A DNA stretch of 64,000 nucleotides from Algoriphagus chordae (GTDB taxonomy: Bacteria; Bacteroidota; Bacteroidia; Cytophagales; Cyclobacteriaceae). The position numbers and the translations under genes were made by a program. Under the pieces are notes generated by a model, which was not told the DNA's origin, did not search any database, and worked only from the letters and a program-made list of their open reading frames with translations. The first letter of the stretch is position 1. Every line of letters starts with the position of its first letter. The stretch spans positions 124,001 to 188,000 of the forward strand of contig NZ_QKZT01000004.1 in the NCBI RefSeq assembly GCF_003254055.1. The letters are read 5' to 3'. Shown here piece after piece: positions 9,345-18,532 of this stretch.

Positions 9345-9650
9345 TTACCTCGCTCTTCTATTCACAAGCATATTTCCGAAAACAATCAAAACTATCATAC
9401 CAACTATAGTCACCAAAATCCATATGTTACTGAGCGACGGCATTTCTAACCAAATTCCAATAAAGTATCCTATAACAGAAATCAGCCCCATAGCTCCAAA
9501 TACCATAGCAGCAAAGGTGGGTAGTCCGTTGGCTTCAGCATTTTCTTTTTCTCTATTGGATAGGCTATTGTAACCAGCTAAGAGTCCAGGGAAAAATTTG
9601 ATCAGAATGCCTATTGCTAACAAAAATATACCTACGTAGATGCTTTCCAT
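9345..9650 (-). CDS. DUF3784-like small membrane protein
   Basis: 101 residues with three hydrophobic segments at about residues 4-26, 46-66 and 72-94. The sequence KFFPGLLAGYNSLSNREKEN after the first helix is the hallmark of DUF3784-type proteins (GYN-S near an acidic/basic turn). The function of the family is unknown. The opposite strand also has an open frame here (9280-9573), but the hydrophobic pattern and family match favour this strand. Confidence 0.7.
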   Translation of the reverse strand: MESIYVGIFLLAIGILIKFFPGLLAGYNSLSNREKENAEANGLPTFAAMVFGAMGLISVIGYFIGIWLEMPSLSNIWILVTIVGMIVLIVFGNMLVNRRAR

Positions 9651-9794
9651 GATTGATTTAGTTGATAGTTAAGAACAACTAAGGAATATAATGATTTCTA
9701 GTCAGGTTGACAAGAAAGCTAGTTTGAATTTAACTTGTTATTAAAATTGTCGAAAAAGTCATTTTTCAGGATATTGTCAATCTTCAAAATCAAT

Positions 9795-9830
9795 AAAAAA
9801 TGGGCTTAGAATTTAATCTAAGCCCATTCT
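9795..9830 (-). terminator. Rho-independent terminator of the M28 peptidase operon
   Basis: A 10-base perfect stem (TGGGCTTAGA / TCTAAGCCCA) with a 7-base loop. On the minus strand it is followed by TTTTTT. It lies about 45 bases past the stop of the peptidase gene. Confidence 0.85.
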
Positions 9831-9871
9831 TATGTCTTGCATCTTGAATCTAAAACCTAAGGTCTAGCATC

Positions 9872-11977
9872 TTATTTCAGACTCTTCGTCATCTTATCCA
9901 CCTTCTTGCTCAAATCCAGAATAGCCTTAGCATAGCGGGTATCCCACTCTTTTAGACGATCTGTTGAGTTAGTCTCCACCTCGTATTTGATACCAGGTAA
10001 TATCCAAGAAGCATAGCCTGAGAATGGATCAGTACTTACATAAAGTGATTTATACCAAGACCCAAAATACATTCCTTTAGGATCGATCCAGCTTTTCTCC
10101 AATGAAATCAATTCCTTGTTTAAGGCATGGATTTCTTTGTCAGAAAAATCACCTGAAGCCAGTGCTGCATTCATTGCTTTTTCGTAAGCTGCTGAACTAA
10201 TTTTTAACTTTGCGATAGCAGCATCGACCTTATCAAAGGAATTAAATGAAGGATCCATTTCTTTAACGGATTTCACAGCATTGTCAAAATGCAATCTCAG
10301 ATCCTGAGCATATCTAGGTACATCGTAAGGAATGATGGTAGCATTCGCCAATCTCAATGTCAAGACGCCTATCAAAGAAGCAACTGTTCCTCCCATTTTG
10401 AATGTAGGGTCAACGAACTTGCTGTAGTAATGGAAGTTGTCATAATTGGAATGGTAGGCAGAAGTTCCGCCAGCTCCACCACTCATACTTGGTACACCTG
10501 CATACATATAGAATGCAATGTGATCTGATCCACCACCGAGGTTTCCAATTCTTGGCTCTTCTTTATTTCCTGCCCAAACCTGATAAACAGTCTTAGCAGA
10601 ATCTGGATAAGCTACTTCCTTAGAAGCTTCGATGATCAGATTTTTCAAGGTAGGAGCTGCGGATACGCCAAAATTTCTACCTGAAACAGCACCGTCGAAA
10701 TTCATGTAAATCACTGCATTCGCACCCAATTCATCTTTGAATTGCTCCACCCACTCAGTAGAACCAATTACTCCTTGCTCTTCAGCATCCCAGTGTCCGA
10801 TCAGGATTGATCTTTTTGGACGCTCTCCGTTTTTGATGATTTCACCCATGGCTTCTGCCAAAGTCAGCATCATCGCTGTACCTGAGTTAGGATCAGTAGC
10901 ACCAAAACTCCAAGCATCGTAATGACTTCCAAGAATAATCCATTCGTCAGGATATTCAGTTCCTACAAACTTCCCAACAATATTGTTTGCTCTGATATAA
11001 TCTACAGGCTGCTCTACTTTTACACGAACTTTCAGATCAGCTCCACCAGTAATTCTATACTCAAAAGGTAATCCACCTTGCCATCCTTCAGGCACAGATG
11101 AGCCTTTCATTCTACTCAGAATCTCTTTTGCTGCACCATAGCCAATTGGCGAAACAGGAATAGTGTGGAATGCCACATCTTTTGGATCTAAGCGTTTCAC
11201 TTTTTTATCTCCATCTAAAGGTAGAGCTGGCTCGAAGGGAGTGAGTGGATCTCCTGTGTAATCCAACGTCAATAAAGAACCTCGCTGTATGGTAGTTTCA
11301 TTATAAAATGGACCATCAGGATATACATCGCCCTTACCATATCCAGAATCTTTAGGATCGGTATAAATGATCAGTGCTGCAGCTCCATATTGCTCAGCAA
11401 ATTTGGCCTTGTAGCCACGGAAATTCCCACCATATCTAGCAATCACTACTTTACCCTTGAGATCAACACCCAATTCGGCAAGTTTTTCAAAGTCAGCTTT
11501 CACACCATAGTTGGCATAAACTACTTCAGCGGTGACATCCGCAGAACCTGAGTAGGCATTAAATCCTTTATGCAATCTTGAATCTGTAGAAAAAGGATCT
11601 CCATCTATCGGACCTTCCTGCTGAGACAAAGTCATCTTTTCCGGAGTGATGATCTCCAAAAGTGACTCGCCAGGTTTATTTGGCAAATACACATCGTAAG
11701 GGTAGGAGGTCACGTCCATTCCTGCCTCTTGCATCACCTTAGTCATGTATGCCGCGACAGCTTCATTCTCTGGTGTGCCTGCGATATGTGGAGCTTTGGT
11801 GAGTTCTTTTAGGTGAACCTTAAATTGGCCGTAATTGACAGCTTTCAGGTAATCTTTCTCAATGGACTCTTCCTTGGTTTTGTCCTTGGGGTAGAAGCCA
11901 GTGACCTGTTGTGCATTTGTGCTCAAGCTAAAGCCAAAGGCCAAAGCGAATGCCAAAATGGGTTTGTTTACATTCAT
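9872..11977 (-). CDS. M28 zinc peptidase, glutamate carboxypeptidase II-like
   Basis: 701 residues with a Sec signal ending about NAQ. The layout is that of PSMA/GCPII: peptidase halves around a protease-associated insert (about residues 120-300) and a helical C-terminal dimerisation domain (about 560-701). All zinc-site residues are visible: His352 and Asp362 in HYDAWSFGATDPNSG, Glu399/Glu400 in WDAEEQG, Asp428 in MNFDGAVSG and His509 in YHSNYD. It is therefore probably active as an exported di-zinc exopeptidase on small peptides, perhaps with acidic side chains. Its start overlaps the stop of the NlpC/P60 gene by 4 bases (ATGA), pointing to translational coupling. The pair could process cell-wall or dietary peptides together. 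Confidence 0.92.
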   Translation of the reverse strand: MNVNKPILAFALAFGFSLSTNAQQVTGFYPKDKTKEESIEKDYLKAVNYGQFKVHLKELTKAPHIAGTPENEAVAAYMTKVMQEAGMDVTSYPYDVYLPNKPGESLLEIITPEKMTLSQQEGPIDGDPFSTDSRLHKGFNAYSGSADVTAEVVYANYGVKADFEKLAELGVDLKGKVVIARYGGNFRGYKAKFAEQYGAAALIIYTDPKDSGYGKGDVYPDGPFYNETTIQRGSLLTLDYTGDPLTPFEPALPLDGDKKVKRLDPKDVAFHTIPVSPIGYGAAKEILSRMKGSSVPEGWQGGLPFEYRITGGADLKVRVKVEQPVDYIRANNIVGKFVGTEYPDEWIILGSHYDAWSFGATDPNSGTAMMLTLAEAMGEIIKNGERPKRSILIGHWDAEEQGVIGSTEWVEQFKDELGANAVIYMNFDGAVSGRNFGVSAAPTLKNLIIEASKEVAYPDSAKTVYQVWAGNKEEPRIGNLGGGSDHIAFYMYAGVPSMSGGAGGTSAYHSNYDNFHYYSKFVDPTFKMGGTVASLIGVLTLRLANATIIPYDVPRYAQDLRLHFDNAVKSVKEMDPSFNSFDKVDAAIAKLKISSAAYEKAMNAALASGDFSDKEIHALNKELISLEKSWIDPKGMYFGSWYKSLYVSTDPFSGYASWILPGIKYEVETNSTDRLKEWDTRYAKAILDLSKKVDKMTKSLK

Positions 11978-13149
11978 GGTTGATTGGTGGTTAAAAGTTC
12001 TGATACTGATAAAATGTGTTCCGAAGGTACGTTTACTATTCTTTTTGTTCTTAGGTATCTTCCTAATTCATATTCGTCATAATTAGGGTTATTTGGGTCA
12101 AAGCTAGAGATCCTAACCAGTCCTCGGGAATGGATAAACTCTCCATTTCCTATCCACATGCCCACATGGACTACTCGCTCTTTTTTCTCTGGAGTTCCTT
12201 TTACACCAAAGAAAAGTAAATCTCCGACCTGCAGTTTGTCCCAGTTTTTGTCTGCGTCTACAAGTTCGCCTTCATTGATCTGCTGAGAAGCATCACGAGG
12301 AATGATTTGTCCATTGAGGTAATAGATGGTTTTAGTGAAGCCACTGCAATCGACTCCTTTGATAGAAGTGCCTCCCCAGAGATAAGGAGTTCCCATCATT
12401 TGCTTGGCTGTACTGATTAATGCTTCCGGTGTGGTGTTTCTAGAAGCTATCCAGCTTTCCCAATCTTGGGCTTCTGATGAGGAAATCCATCCTTGACGGC
12501 CATCAGGCAAGTTGACTTTTAGCTGATCCTTCGTTTCATCCTGAATGGTTAGAATATCTCCAGCCACTAGATCAGAAACCATTTCAGTCTTGTCAGAACT
12601 TTTCCAAACATGACCAGTAAGTGCTGTAAAGACAACTTTCGGCTCACGAAACCAGTGTTCCAATTCTGCTTCGCTCATCAAATGTACACCAGCTCTGTCC
12701 ACCCAAGAAAGGTATCCATCTGGGGTTTGGACCAAGAACCAGCCATCGTTTTCTTTCAGAACATTGAGTGGTGTTCCCATTAATGCTTGTGTGGCGAGTT
12801 CTGCCGAGTGCTTGGGTTGACTACGGATATTGGCAACGGATATGGTAACCAAGGCTTTGGTTTTCTCTCCCAATCCTGCATCTGGTAATCTGAGTACAGC
12901 ATCCGTGAAGCTGATTTGCTGAGCCTTGAGTTCGTCTACCAATTCCTCTAAGGCCTCAGGCTGATTTGTTTCTCCTTTGAGAGAGTCATTTTCAAACCTC
13001 AATTCCCAAAGTGAAACCCGCTTGTCTGGTGCTATTACAGCTCTTTTTGCTTCAATAAGTGAATTAACTTCAGCTTCATTATTCTCGCTTTTGCAGGAAA
13101 ATAGGAGTGTGAAACACGAGAGTAATAATGGGATATATATTCTTTTCAT
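11974..13149 (-). CDS. NlpC/P60 family lipoprotein with SH3 domains
   Basis: 391 residues. Lipoprotein signal with lipobox LFSC (Cys19). The middle contains two SH3-like segments, about residues 95-150 (VSVANIRSQPKHSAEL) and 165-225. The NlpC/P60 domain follows from about 245: Cys268 in VDCSGF, a histidine in VVHVGMWIGNG, and a further polar residue near FIHSRG. Such enzymes cut gamma-D-glutamyl-diamino acid bonds in cell-wall peptides, and this one resembles the YkfC/DPP-VI group. It is first in an operon with the M28 peptidase (4-base overlap), suggesting sequential breakdown of murein peptides. Confidence 0.88.
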   Translation of the reverse strand: MKRIYIPLLLSCFTLLFSCKSENNEAEVNSLIEAKRAVIAPDKRVSLWELRFENDSLKGETNQPEALEELVDELKAQQISFTDAVLRLPDAGLGEKTKALVTISVANIRSQPKHSAELATQALMGTPLNVLKENDGWFLVQTPDGYLSWVDRAGVHLMSEAELEHWFREPKVVFTALTGHVWKSSDKTEMVSDLVAGDILTIQDETKDQLKVNLPDGRQGWISSSEAQDWESWIASRNTTPEALISTAKQMMGTPYLWGGTSIKGVDCSGFTKTIYYLNGQIIPRDASQQINEGELVDADKNWDKLQVGDLLFFGVKGTPEKKERVVHVGMWIGNGEFIHSRGLVRISSFDPNNPNYDEYELGRYLRTKRIVNVPSEHILSVSELLTTNQP

Positions 13150-13375
13150 CTGTTATGTGGAATTTCTAAGTTTATCCCGTAAATGGGATTGACTCGTAAA
13201 CTGTATTCATTCAGCTAGGTGTGCTATTCTCCTCATGCCTATTTGCCTCGGGCAGGCTGATTTTCATAGCTTGTGCAAAATAAAAGAAAACCACAAGAAA
13301 TCGAGTATGACGAGGTACATCTCTAGGATGATTAATCTCAGTGTGAGATTCTTTGTGGCCTTTTATAAAAACAAT

Positions 13376-13416
13376 AACCACAAGAATCGCTCAAAATCTG
13401 AACTCTCCTTGTGGTT
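13376..13416 (-). terminator. Possible terminator of the amidohydrolase operon
   Basis: A 9-base perfect inverted repeat (AACCACAAG / CTTGTGGTT) separated by 23 bases. On the minus strand it is followed by ATTGTTTTT. The loop is long, so the call is tentative. A second copy of CCACAAGAA lies near 13290. Confidence 0.45.
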
Positions 13417-13438
13417 TTAATTGACTTAGCTTGGAAGA

Positions 13439-14740
13439 TTAATTCATCTTCAATCCAGGAGAACGGTCAAGAAACTCTTGGTATAGCCTGATTTGACGAT
13501 TAGAAAGTGGCATTCTATAACCATCAATAAATACATGTAGGATATTGGTCTTAGTCTCAAATGGATCACCATCAGCGATGATCAGGTTTGCTACTTTTCC
13601 AGCTTCCACAGATCCGTATTGGTCAGCCACACCGAAAATCTCGGCAGTGTTGATCGTAACGGCTTTCCATGCTTCTTCTTTTCCCATTCCGTAGGCTGCA
13701 GCGAATGCAGCAAAGAATGGAAGATTTCTAACGTTCTCTTGGCCGTCTGTTCTGATTGCCACTTTCACTCCTGCTTTAGCCATTTTACCAGCATTAGCAT
13801 AAGGTGTGTCATATCGATCAGAATCACGAGTAGGTAGGGACTGAATCGGTCCTGTTACCACAGGGATTCCTGCTTTAGCGATTTCCTCTGCTACTCTCCA
13901 TCCTTCAGATACTCCGGAAAAGATAACTTTGGCATCTTTGCCTTCCACCCATTTGATGGCAGCTTGAATATCAGAAGCTTTGTTTACTTCAATCAAAAGA
14001 GGTAGTTCGCCAGTTGTCGCTTTAGCCATTTGGGCCATTTCAGGATAGTATTCTAATTCTGCACCATTGGCAGCCAGAGTAGCATAGCTCTTTGCGTTAT
14101 CCCAAAGGTCATTTGCTTCTTTGAGTGCTTTCTCATTGGCTTTTTTGATGTCATCATCAGATCTTCTATCAAATCTACCACGACGTCCTGAGCTAGGGAA
14201 ATTCATTACGATAGCTTTGAAACCAGCATACATCTGATCTGGCGTATAGCCATTTAGATTGATCAATGCAGCAGTGCCAGGGAACAATCCACCTGTAGGA
14301 ACAGTCAGTACAGTCGTAACTCCAGAAACTCTAGTCACAGGAATTGCAACTGAATTAGGGTTTACAGCTGTTAGAGCCTGCATATTAGGGCTGAAATTCC
14401 CAATTTCTGCATAGTCTACAGTTTCAGGAACAGAGCTCACTTCCACTAGTCCTAGTTTGGTGCCACCATCTATCATTCCTGGGTAGATGAATTTGCCTTC
14501 GCAGTCTATTACTTCAGCTCCGTCGGCAGAGATATTCGCACCAACTTCCTTGATTTTTCCATCTTCCACCAATACCGAGGTATTGTTTAGAACGCCATTA
14601 GTTATTGTTACTACGGTTGCATTTTGTAGTAGAAACTTACCCGTTCTTGGCTTGATTACTTCCCCGTCGATCTGAGCTATTGCCATCATAGGCAATAAGG
14701 CAAAGAGGAAGGCGAAAAAGGTTTTATTTAGTCTTTTCAT
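13439..14740 (-). CDS. Amidohydrolase-family protein lacking metal ligands
   Basis: 433 residues with a Sec signal (cut about AIAQ, residue 23). The fold markers of imidazolonepropionase-like amidohydrolases are present: a short N-terminal beta-sandwich (NATVVTITNG, VLVEDGKIKEVG), the barrel entry YPGMIDGGTKLG, and the closing GSVEAGKVANLIIADGDPF. Where family members have the metal pair HxH it reads GxK (Gly93, Lys95). The later histidines are also missing (IEVNKASDI and IFSGVSEG). An aspartate equivalent may remain in RTDGQEN. It is therefore probably a non-canonical or inactive paralogue. It is the last gene of a three-amidohydrolase operon. Confidence 0.85.
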   Translation of the reverse strand: MKRLNKTFFAFLFALLPMMAIAQIDGEVIKPRTGKFLLQNATVVTITNGVLNNTSVLVEDGKIKEVGANISADGAEVIDCEGKFIYPGMIDGGTKLGLVEVSSVPETVDYAEIGNFSPNMQALTAVNPNSVAIPVTRVSGVTTVLTVPTGGLFPGTAALINLNGYTPDQMYAGFKAIVMNFPSSGRRGRFDRRSDDDIKKANEKALKEANDLWDNAKSYATLAANGAELEYYPEMAQMAKATTGELPLLIEVNKASDIQAAIKWVEGKDAKVIFSGVSEGWRVAEEIAKAGIPVVTGPIQSLPTRDSDRYDTPYANAGKMAKAGVKVAIRTDGQENVRNLPFFAAFAAAYGMGKEEAWKAVTINTAEIFGVADQYGSVEAGKVANLIIADGDPFETKTNILHVFIDGYRMPLSNRQIRLYQEFLDRSPGLKMN

Positions 14741-14761
14741 GTCTTCTTTGATTACGGGTGA

Positions 14762-16147
14762 TTAGTAATTAGTATGGAAAAGTGAATTGGTAGTCTCAAA
14801 CAAATGCTCAGTGTCCTGCATGCATCTGCTGTTGTGACCTTCATAGATCATGACTGGTTCTACCATATCGGTTGCACTTACTTTCAATCGCTGATCATCT
14901 GCGTCTTCTTTGATATCAAAGTATTTTACACCATCTACAAAGGTCATTTGAGGTACAGCATAAGATGAAAGCGGATGTCCTTCGAAAATCACCAAGTCAG
15001 CTTGCTTGCCTTCTTCTATAGAACCTACTTTATCCGAAATGCCCAATTGCTTGGCTGGATTGATGGTAATCATAGAAAGCGCTTGCTCATCGGTCATTCC
15101 ACCATATCGCTGGGTCTTAGCAGCTTCATGATATAGGTGACGAATCAGTTCAGCATCATCTGAATTGATAGAGGTGATTGCACCGTTTTCAGTTAGGATT
15201 GCAGCGTTGTATGCTGTGGAGTAGTAAACTTCAAACTTATAAGCCCACCAATCTGCAAAGACCGAAGCTCCCATCGTGTATTCCGCGATTTCTGGAGCCA
15301 CTTTGAAACCTTCGTTTGTATGTTGGAAAACCAATTTGGTGATACCAAAGTCTCTAGCCACATTGATAAGCATATAAATCTCATCTGCACGATAGGAGTG
15401 ACAGTGGATGATGATCTTTCCGTCTATGATATCCGAAAGCACTTGAAGTCTTTCGTTATGCACTGGAGGTAGGGCATTACTTCCTTTCTTAGAAGCTTCT
15501 GCATTGTAAGAAGTCCAAGCTTCCTTGTATTGAATAGCCTCATTGAAACCATTTCGAAGAATTGCTTCAACTCCCATTCTAGTACGAGGTTGGATACCAT
15601 TACCTCTACCATGAACTCTCGTTGGGTTTTCTCCCAAGGCAAATTTGATGGTTCGTGGAGCTTCCTGCATGATGATATCTGCGGGATCAGTTGAACCCCA
15701 TCTATGTTTCAGAGTGGCATTTTGACCACCAATCACATTTGCAGATCCATGCATAGCATGTGAGATGGTTACACCACCTGCCAAGGCTCTATAGATACCC
15801 ACGGCATAAGGATTTACCACGTCTTTCATACGCACTTCAGCTACGATAGGAGCGGTAGACTCATTGACTACATCTAGTCCAAGGTGAGAGTGAGCATCGA
15901 TGATTCCTGGCATCAAATACTTGCCAGTAGCATCGATCGTCTGCACTCCAGATGGTGCATTTAGATTTTTACCAACTTTTTTGATGATGCCATCTTGTAC
16001 AAGAACATCCGAATTATCTAATGTTCCTTCTGTAATCGTAAGAACAGTTGCGTTCTTTATCAATACACTGCCTTTTTTCACTTGGGCTGAGGCAAACTGA
16101 ATACTCAGACCCAACAGTGCGGCAAGAAAATAATTTACTTTTTTCAT
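14762..16147 (-). CDS. Secreted amidohydrolase with intact metal site
   Basis: About 461 residues from the ATG at 16147, four bases past the stop of the preceding gene. A start at 16165 would overlap it and adds six residues before the signal peptide (FASAQ cut near 22). The metal site is complete for the imidazolonepropionase-like group: His86/His88 in IIDAHSHLG, His248 and His250 in IIHCHSY, His276 in FQHTNEG, and Asp330/331 in NSDDAEL. It ends with the usual GSIEEGKQADLVIFEGHPL. It probably hydrolyses a cyclic amide, lactam or peptide-like bond in the periplasm. The substrate is unknown. It sits between two paralogues that lack these residues. Confidence 0.9.
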   Translation of the reverse strand: MKKVNYFLAALLGLSIQFASAQVKKGSVLIKNATVLTITEGTLDNSDVLVQDGIIKKVGKNLNAPSGVQTIDATGKYLMPGIIDAHSHLGLDVVNESTAPIVAEVRMKDVVNPYAVGIYRALAGGVTISHAMHGSANVIGGQNATLKHRWGSTDPADIIMQEAPRTIKFALGENPTRVHGRGNGIQPRTRMGVEAILRNGFNEAIQYKEAWTSYNAEASKKGSNALPPVHNERLQVLSDIIDGKIIIHCHSYRADEIYMLINVARDFGITKLVFQHTNEGFKVAPEIAEYTMGASVFADWWAYKFEVYYSTAYNAAILTENGAITSINSDDAELIRHLYHEAAKTQRYGGMTDEQALSMITINPAKQLGISDKVGSIEEGKQADLVIFEGHPLSSYAVPQMTFVDGVKYFDIKEDADDQRLKVSATDMVEPVMIYEGHNSRCMQDTEHLFETTNSLFHTNY

Positions 16148-16151
16148 GTCT

Positions 16152-17849
16152 TTACTTGTTAGCAATTAGAGTTGGATTGAGTGTGCCTTTGAATGGAAAA
16201 GATCCAAAATCGCCCACGGTCATGGTTGCTTCATAGCTACCTTCAGATACATCTCCAGCCACATCTACTTGAATCTCCATTCCATTGGCAGAAACATTAA
16301 ATGAAAATGATAATGTGCTGCCTTCTAAAGCCACATTGCTGATAGGAGAAGTTGCTTTGCCAGAACCAGAAGGGTCATCATAGGTGATAGTTCCTGTATA
16401 ATCTGAGCCATTTTTCTGGATAGAAAGTATACCTCCGCCTGATCCGGCAGGACTTTCAGAAGTGTAATCCCAGTTTCCTTCGATTTTCACATCTCCATTT
16501 TCTTTGCCATTTTTAGCGCCCTTCTTTTTGGCTTTAGTTTCATAGTCGTAGACAAATCCATCTACAACCATATGCTTGATTTGAGAATCTTCTGCGAAAA
16601 GGGAATCTGTGCTCATAATCAAATTGGCAATTTTCCCTTTCTCGATAGTCCCAGCCACATTACTTAAACCTAAGATTGTAGCAGGATTAGTAGTCAAGGC
16701 TGCAAGAGCTGCCTCTTCAGAAAGGCCATTAGCAATCATGGTTTGAACTGCCTTCATGACATCTCCTGATTTCACATCTACGATAGAAAATGCGAAAGGA
16801 ATTCCCGCTTCTTCTAATTTGCTAGCTTGAGCCAGTGCCTTATCATAGGCTTCTTGAACACGAGCATTAAGGGTTTTGACCTCACCTTCAGCATCATCCT
16901 TCTGAGCTTTGATTGCTTTGTCATCTGGAATTTCCAGTTTCACTAGCACTCCAGCTCCAGATGCCTTGATTACATCCAAAACAGTTTCATAATCTTCCAA
17001 ACCTGTCAAAACAAGTTTGAATCCTTTTTCTTGCTGCAGACTAATTGCTCTTCTGATTTCTAATTCTGAAGAAGCAGTAAATAATACAGGGATCTGGCCT
17101 GTAGTTACATCCTGCATAGCCGAATAAGTAGGCGTGATCTCTGGACGTTTCAAGCCAGCTACCGTGCTGTATTTTTGAGAGCGCTGAGAAGTAAGCTCCG
17201 TGTTATCATATATTTCACGAAACTTTGCCATGACACCTACTGCAGTACCAGGATACATTCCTCTAGAACCTCTGAAACTGGCAGCTAAAGCTGCGTTGTT
17301 TTTCAATAAGTTGGTAGAACTTTCTGAACCTAGAAGGACTATAGATGTCTTTCCAGCTATCATTCCTCCATCAGGCATGAGCTGTGCAATGGTAAATCCA
17401 ACTTTTCTTAAGTCATCTACATTGCTGTCTGCAATAGAAAATTGATCTAGAGCCGATCTCCAAGGAGTTATACCTGCGATTTCATCTGGCGGGTTTGAAG
17501 ACACAAAGTCTTTTGGTCTTTCTAAATCTTTTGGTTTGGTGATTCCTACCTCAGATGCTCCAGCTATAAAGCCAGGATAGATGAATAGTGAGTCACCAGC
17601 AATCATTCGAGCCTCTTTGGGTAGGCTTAGGTTGCTTCCTACGGCTTGAATCAGTCCGTTTTTGACGAGGACTGTTGCCTTGATCCCAGCCTTGCCAGGA
17701 GCAGTGAAGACGGTTGCATTTGTTATTGCATAGGTATCAGTAATTCGCCTTTGCCCGGTCGGATCGCTCTGTGCTTGAGCCATTGAGGGTAAAAGCCATC
17801 CTGCAACTAATAAGCAAAAAACACCTGCATACAGTAGTTCTTTTTTCAT
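16152..17849 (-). CDS. Amidohydrolase-family protein lacking metal ligands, with C-terminal beta domain
   Basis: 565 residues with a Sec signal (cut about SMAQAQ). The amidohydrolase frame is clear (NATVFTAPG at the start, GTIEKGKIANLIMSTD near residue 405). The metal motif HxH is replaced by AxE in YPGFIAGASEVG, and the later histidine motifs are absent. After about residue 450 comes a lysine/glycine linker (KKKGAKNGKENGD), then a beta-rich domain of about 105 residues (GNWDYTSESPAGSGG..., TGTITYDD) resembling the small substrate- or lipid-binding add-ons of Bacteroidota secreted enzymes. First gene of the three-gene operon, so it may act as a non-catalytic partner of the middle enzyme (inference). 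Confidence 0.85.
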   Translation of the reverse strand: MKKELLYAGVFCLLVAGWLLPSMAQAQSDPTGQRRITDTYAITNATVFTAPGKAGIKATVLVKNGLIQAVGSNLSLPKEARMIAGDSLFIYPGFIAGASEVGITKPKDLERPKDFVSSNPPDEIAGITPWRSALDQFSIADSNVDDLRKVGFTIAQLMPDGGMIAGKTSIVLLGSESSTNLLKNNAALAASFRGSRGMYPGTAVGVMAKFREIYDNTELTSQRSQKYSTVAGLKRPEITPTYSAMQDVTTGQIPVLFTASSELEIRRAISLQQEKGFKLVLTGLEDYETVLDVIKASGAGVLVKLEIPDDKAIKAQKDDAEGEVKTLNARVQEAYDKALAQASKLEEAGIPFAFSIVDVKSGDVMKAVQTMIANGLSEEAALAALTTNPATILGLSNVAGTIEKGKIANLIMSTDSLFAEDSQIKHMVVDGFVYDYETKAKKKGAKNGKENGDVKIEGNWDYTSESPAGSGGGILSIQKNGSDYTGTITYDDPSGSGKATSPISNVALEGSTLSFSFNVSANGMEIQVDVAGDVSEGSYEATMTVGDFGSFPFKGTLNPTLIANK

Positions 17850-18165
17850 ATGGTTGAAATGGTTTTAAAGTAAAGAGCGAAGATTGAATCTATCATTAGC
17901 AATATTGAAAGCCAATAATAGCGTCTATCTCCACCTCTTAGATGGTTGTATTTTGATAAGCAAGCTAGTAAAAGCGTTTTCAGAATCCATTTGGAATTAT
18001 TTTATGCAGCTTATTATTTGACCAATGGCAGTAAGGTGGATTTGAAATGCTATTTCAATTCTACGAGAATCATCCGCGATAATCCAAATTTATTTGACTG
18101 GTAAATAAAGTATGGTTTTAAGCATTAGATATTATCTTTGAGCCTAGTATCACCCCCACTTAAGA
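17850..18165. other. Divergent promoter region without a gene
   Basis: 316 bases between the divergent amidohydrolase operon and the glycan cluster. It is AT-rich with no reading frame of note. Promoters for both directions must lie here; only a TAnnTTTG-type box near 18133 was found. Confidence 0.5.
18133..18140 (+). promoter_or_regulatory. Possible -7 box (TATCTTTG) of the glycan cluster
   Basis: TATCTTTG matches the Bacteroidota -7 consensus TAnnTTTG and lies 25 bases before the response regulator ATG. No good TTTG box was found 19-21 bases upstream, so support is partial. Confidence 0.35.
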
Positions 18166-18528
18166 ATGAAAAAAATCCTAATCATCGAAGATGATTTACT
18201 TATTTCAAGCCTTGTACAATTCCGTCTGGAAAAGGATGGTTACGAAACTATTTTAGTAAAAGATGGGAATGCAGGCATCATTGCCATTGATACTGAAACC
18301 CTTGATTTGATTATTACAGATGTAATGATCCCCTTCAAAAACGGAATCGAAATTATCCATCATGCTAGAAAAACTAAGCCTGACGTTCCTATTATTGTCT
18401 TAAGTTCCTTAGGTGAGGAAGAAAAAATAGTTTTGGAAGCGTTTAACTTGGGAGTAGCTGATTTTATTCCAAAGCCCTTTAATCCGAATGAACTGGCAAT
18501 ACGAGTGAAGCGAGTCCTTAGAGCTTAA
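18166..18528 (+). CDS. Single-domain response regulator (CheY-like receiver)
   Basis: 120 residues, consisting of a receiver domain only. Conserved residues are the acidic pair Asp9/Asp10, the phospho-acceptor Asp52 (ITDVMIP), Ser80/Ser81 at the switch threonine position, and Lys103 (PKPF). There is no output domain, so it must signal by protein contact. The next gene starts four bases after its stop and encodes a membrane protein with cytoplasmic HEAT repeats, a plausible partner. No histidine kinase is encoded nearby. It heads the five-gene cluster to 23961 and probably controls polysaccharide production post-translationally (inference). Confidence 0.9.
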   Translation: MKKILIIEDDLLISSLVQFRLEKDGYETILVKDGNAGIIAIDTETLDLIITDVMIPFKNGIEIIHHARKTKPDVPIIVLSSLGEEEKIVLEAFNLGVADFIPKPFNPNELAIRVKRVLRA

Positions 18529-18532
18529 TAAT

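Noticed and set aside
13150..13438. Small plus-strand gene at 13235-13420
   Set aside because: The frame has no family resemblance and contains the probable terminator hairpin, so it was not listed.
16148..16165. Upstream start for the middle amidohydrolase
   Set aside because: It would overlap the preceding gene's stop and adds residues before the signal peptide. The ATG at 16147 is better placed.
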